Source: Lachnospiraceae bacterium (GTDB lineage Bacteria > Bacillota > Clostridia > Lachnospirales > Lachnospiraceae). From it: 7,164 bases of DNA. The stretch covers positions 1 through 7,164 of the forward strand of contig CAADSM010000075.1 of assembly GCA_900751785.1 (NCBI GenBank), in the 5' to 3' direction. The translations under genes and the position numbers were made by a program. The stretch's first letter is position 1, and every line of letters begins with the position of its first letter. This document shows positions 5,210 to 7,164 of this stretch, piece after piece. The notes below the pieces were generated by a model. The model was given only the letters and a program-made list of their open reading frames with translations, did no database searches and had not been told where the DNA came from.

Positions 5210-5956
5210 TTACAGTCCCAGTCCATTCACCCATTCCTGGACATCCGCCTCATCAGCACCTGACCGGAACCTCTGTCCCTCCTGCCAGTCCCCGGTTCCT
5301 GCCAGATCCGCCAGAAGCTGGCCGCTCTCGCCCATGCCTGAAGAAGAGGAAGTTGCGAACGGAATCACAGTCTTACCTGTAAAGTCATTGTTCTCCACAA
5401 AGGAATCTACCGGCCATGCTGCAATCCCCCACCAGATCGGATATCCGATAAAGATCGTATCGTAGCTGTCCAGGTTCTCAATGTGGGACGTAAGCGCAGG
5501 GCGCGCGTCCTCGTCCTGCTCATCCGCTGCGTAGTCGATCAGTTCGCCGCCGTCCGCCGGATAGGTTTCCTCAGTCCGGATCGAGAACAGATCACCGCCT
5601 GTCTCTGCCTGGATCATCTCGGCAAGAGCCTGCATCCTGCCCTTGGCCTCTCCGTCCACATCGGAATAGCTGGCCGAGGCTTCTGCATCCACGCCGCTGT
5701 TCTCCGCGGCAGTGAAATAGGCGATCAGGATATTGCTCCCGCCAGTGCTCTGCGTGCCATCTGCCGCCGAACCGTCTGCCGATGCATCAGCCGAGCTGCT
5801 GTCCGCGCCTGTATCAGTCTCGTTCTGTTCTGCCGCCGCATCCGTCTGGGATGCGCTCTGTCCGGATGAGCTATCCTCTGCTGCCCCGCAGGCACTCATG
5901 GACACTGCCAGCGCCGCCGTCAGTAATATTGCTGCATATCTTTTCTTTAATCCCAT
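5210..5956 (-). CDS. Flavodoxin-like lipoprotein, full length
   Basis: This 248-residue secreted lipoprotein starts MGLKKRYAAILLTAALAVSM and has a lipobox-like MSAC with the lipidated Cys at 23. A Ser/Ala/Asp/Gly-rich linker (about 24-75) tethers a flavodoxin fold (about 75-248) on the outer face of the membrane. Recognisable parts are NILIAYFTAAENSG (first strand and phosphate loop), YDTIFIGYPIWWGIAAWPV near 165-183 and GKTVIPFATSSSSGMG near 194-209. The usual SxTGNT loop is altered, as in this clade, so FMN binding is likely but unproven. It probably shuttles electrons in an extracytoplasmic redox reaction. I chose ATG 5956, 8 nt after GAGG and directly before the signal peptide. An in-frame ATG at 5998, 12 nt behind AAGGAG, would put a charged 14-residue tail ahead of it. 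It lies downstream of a truncated paralogue on the same strand. Confidence 0.87.
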   Translation of the reverse strand: MGLKKRYAAILLTAALAVSMSACGAAEDSSSGQSASQTDAAAEQNETDTGADSSSADASADGSAADGTQSTGGSNILIAYFTAAENSGVDAEASASYSDVDGEAKGRMQALAEMIQAETGGDLFSIRTEETYPADGGELIDYAADEQDEDARPALTSHIENLDSYDTIFIGYPIWWGIAAWPVDSFVENNDFTGKTVIPFATSSSSGMGESGQLLADLAGTGDWQEGQRFRSGADEADVQEWVNGLGL

Positions 5957-6116
5957 AGCTGTTTCCTCACTTTCGTCAAATGCTGCCCGTGCAGCCATTG
6001 TATAGACTAACTCCTTCTTTACAGCTACAGTATAAAAGAATGTCTCTCCCTTCAGAAGACTCGATTAGTTTCGGAGTATTAACCTTTTGGTTTTTTCTAT
6101 GTGATGTCTGCTGCTG

Positions 6117-6482
6117 TCAATACCCAAGGCTGTCCAGCCATGGAGCGATATCCTCCTCGTTGTTCACTCTCAATCCCTCCGCGATCACTGCGTCCGGAGC
6201 CAGCTCGCTGAACACATGAAGGCTGTTGTCGATGGAATCGCTTGCGCTGGTGCAGAACGGAACGATCAGGATACCGTTTCCGGAAGTCCCCGCTGAAGCA
6301 TCTCCGCCCGCTGCATCCGCCGCACTGTCTGTCCCGGCGGCATCTCCCTGTACCTGATCGGCAGAACTGTCATCCTGCACAGACGGCGCGGGATCCTCTG
6401 CCGTCTCCTGGCCGCTGCACGCTGTCAGCGCCAGCGCCGTCACTGTACATGCCATCATAGCTGCTGCTTTTATTCTCTTCAT
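6117..6482 (-). CDS. Flavodoxin-like lipoprotein with internal in-frame deletion (remnant)
   Basis: This 121-residue reading frame has AAAAGGAG 10 nt before its ATG. It keeps a complete lipoprotein signal (MKRIKAAAMMACTVTALALT, then lipidated Cys 22 in LTAC) and an Ala/Asp/Gly/Ser linker to about residue 70. It then goes straight from the first flavodoxin strand (GILI, 70-73) into the C-terminal third (VPFCTSASDSIDNS onward, ending EEDIAPWLDSLGY). In the neighbouring full-length paralogue the equivalent points (ILI 76-78 and VIPF 197-200) are 118 residues apart. The phosphate loop, the central sheet and the PIWWG segment are therefore missing, and an FMN site is very unlikely. The frame is open, so it may still be made and exported as a short lipoprotein. 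I regard it as a decayed paralogue. It is divergent from the AraC-type gene. Confidence 0.8.
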   Translation of the reverse strand: MKRIKAAAMMACTVTALALTACSGQETAEDPAPSVQDDSSADQVQGDAAGTDSAADAAGGDASAGTSGNGILIVPFCTSASDSIDNSLHVFSELAPDAVIAEGLRVNNEEDIAPWLDSLGY

Positions 6483-6571
6483 CTCTATTCATCTCCTTTT
6501 TTGAATCCAGCTCTCGCTGTCTCTCTGCTGCATCTTAAGTGTAAATGAAACTCCTCGTAAAACACTGCTTC

Positions 6572-6580
6572 TGGTATAAT
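6572..6580 (+). promoter_or_regulatory. Extended -10 promoter candidate for the AraC-type gene
   Basis: TGG followed by TATAAT (6575-6580) is a perfect extended -10 on the plus strand without a clear -35. Two similar elements follow: TGG-TAAAAT (6593-6601) and TGC-TAAAAT (6634-6642). Any of them could start transcription towards the gene at 6716. The 233-bp gap 6483-6715 otherwise shows only the ribosome binding sites of the two divergent genes. Confidence 0.4.
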
Positions 6581-6715
6581 TGGGTGCTCCTCTGGTAAAA
6601 TCTGCATGATCTGAAGCAATTTCGGCGGAATTGTGCTAAAATGACAGAAAGAGAAAGCGCCTTTCCTGCACAGAGGCAGAAAGGCAGATACCGATCAGAG
6701 ACAAGGGGGATAAAA

Positions 6716-7164
6716 ATGCAGGTCATCCATAATCTGGAGTTCCGCACCGGCAGCAAGGAAGAGAAGCTGCCCGGTTTCGGACCGGAGTTTCCTTATATTG
6801 CTTCCCGGGCTGAGCTGGATCACTACAGGGATTTTTGTGTGCCCTGGCACTGGCACAAGGCTGTGGAGCTGTTCTATATGGAGAGCGGGGAGCTGAGATA
6901 TCACACGCCCGGCGGCCCCGCCGTATTCCCTGCCGGATCAGGCGGAATGATCAATTCCAATGTGCTGCACATGACCGAGGTTCTCTCCCGCACGGAGAGA
7001 AATGTACAGCTTCTTCATATTTTTGATCCTTCCCTGATCGCCGGCAGCTGCGGGAGCCTGATCGAACAGAAATATGTCACGCCGCTGACTGCCGCGCCGC
7101 AGCTCGAGATGATCTCCCTGTCCCCTGATGATCCGGAGCAGGACGATATCCTGAGCCTGATACG
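6716..7164 (+). CDS. AraC-family transcriptional regulator, N-terminal part (runs off window)
   Basis: An open frame starts at ATG 6716, 6 nt after AAGGGGG (6703-6709), and continues past the window end; 149 codons are visible. The protein begins MQVIHNLEFRTGSK. A cupin-type sensor domain follows, with PWHWHKAVELFYMESGEL at about 44-60, where H45, H47 and E51 are the usual cupin positions, and a second half (VLHMTEVLS near 83-91, QLLHIFDPSLI near 98-108). This matches the N-terminal ligand domain of AraC/XylS regulators in Clostridia. The C-terminal double helix-turn-helix that would confirm it is outside the window. It diverges from the two flavodoxin lipoproteins and is their likely regulator. 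A stand-alone cupin protein is the main alternative. Confidence 0.8.
   Translation, partial: MQVIHNLEFRTGSKEEKLPGFGPEFPYIASRAELDHYRDFCVPWHWHKAVELFYMESGELRYHTPGGPAVFPAGSGGMINSNVLHMTEVLSRTERNVQLLHIFDPSLIAGSCGSLIEQKYVTPLTAAPQLEMISLSPDDPEQDDILSLI

Noticed and set aside
5210..5998. Flavodoxin start at ATG 5998
   Set aside because: It has a plausible AAGGAG but would place a charged 14-residue tail before a clear lipoprotein signal peptide; ATG 5956 has its own ribosome binding site. Not fully excluded.
5483..6005. Plus-strand frames opposite the flavodoxin gene
   Set aside because: Antisense shadows created by the Ser/Ala/Asp-rich codons of the lipoprotein linker; no start signals.
6091..6107. 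Plus-strand terminator AACC-TTTT-GGTT followed by T's
   Set aside because: The stem is only 4 bp and no plus-strand gene precedes it; it lies just after a minus-strand gene, in the wrong orientation.

Overview
The window looks like a chromosomal stretch from a gut-type Bacillota, most likely Lachnospiraceae/Clostridia. The reasons are the roughly 50% G+C, strong AGGAGG-type ribosome binding sites, the dense one-component regulators (LysR, TetR, MerR, AraC), the Fe-S aldo/keto reductase and the Ser/Ala/Asp-rich flavodoxin lipoproteins. This assignment rests on protein style only.

Layout. (1) 1-1322: the start of an alpha/beta hydrolase (minus) diverges from a LysR regulator (plus). A 202-bp gap between them holds a perfect 9-bp inverted repeat with the T-N11-A LysR signature. 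The LysR gene ends in a hairpin that faces the next, convergent gene. (2) 1355-4008, all minus: a drug-sensor-like MerR regulator, a MerR-type promoter with a 19-bp spacer and palindrome, then a chimeric scar in which the first ~29 codons of a MATE efflux pump run into a TetR regulator lacking its DNA-binding head, then an aldo/keto reductase with two C-terminal 4Fe-4S motifs. The simplest reading is that MerR-MATE and TetR-reductase were two neighbouring modules fused by one deletion. (3) 4009-4255: a non-coding stretch with several hairpins and repeated AGTGCCA elements. (4) 4256-5117: an MNT nucleotidyltransferase/HEPN pair overlapping by 11 nt, with a perfect 11-bp inverted repeat at its promoter. 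(5) 5157-6482: two tandem flavodoxin-like lipoproteins. The first is full length; the upstream one has lost about 118 residues of the flavodoxin core in frame. (6) 6716-7164: the start of an AraC-type regulator, divergent from the flavodoxins and cut by the window edge.

How the parts work together. Each enzyme or transport module sits next to a regulator: hydrolase with LysR, former MATE with MerR, reductase with the former TetR, flavodoxins with AraC. The most notable content is damage. The MATE/TetR fusion would leave the MerR promoter driving a dead leader and would remove the reductase's presumed repressor, and one flavodoxin copy is gutted. I found no mobile element, CRISPR array, rRNA or convincing tRNA. 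I see no clear new multi-gene system; the strongest leads are the fusion scar, the MerR promoter beside it and the hairpin-rich island.
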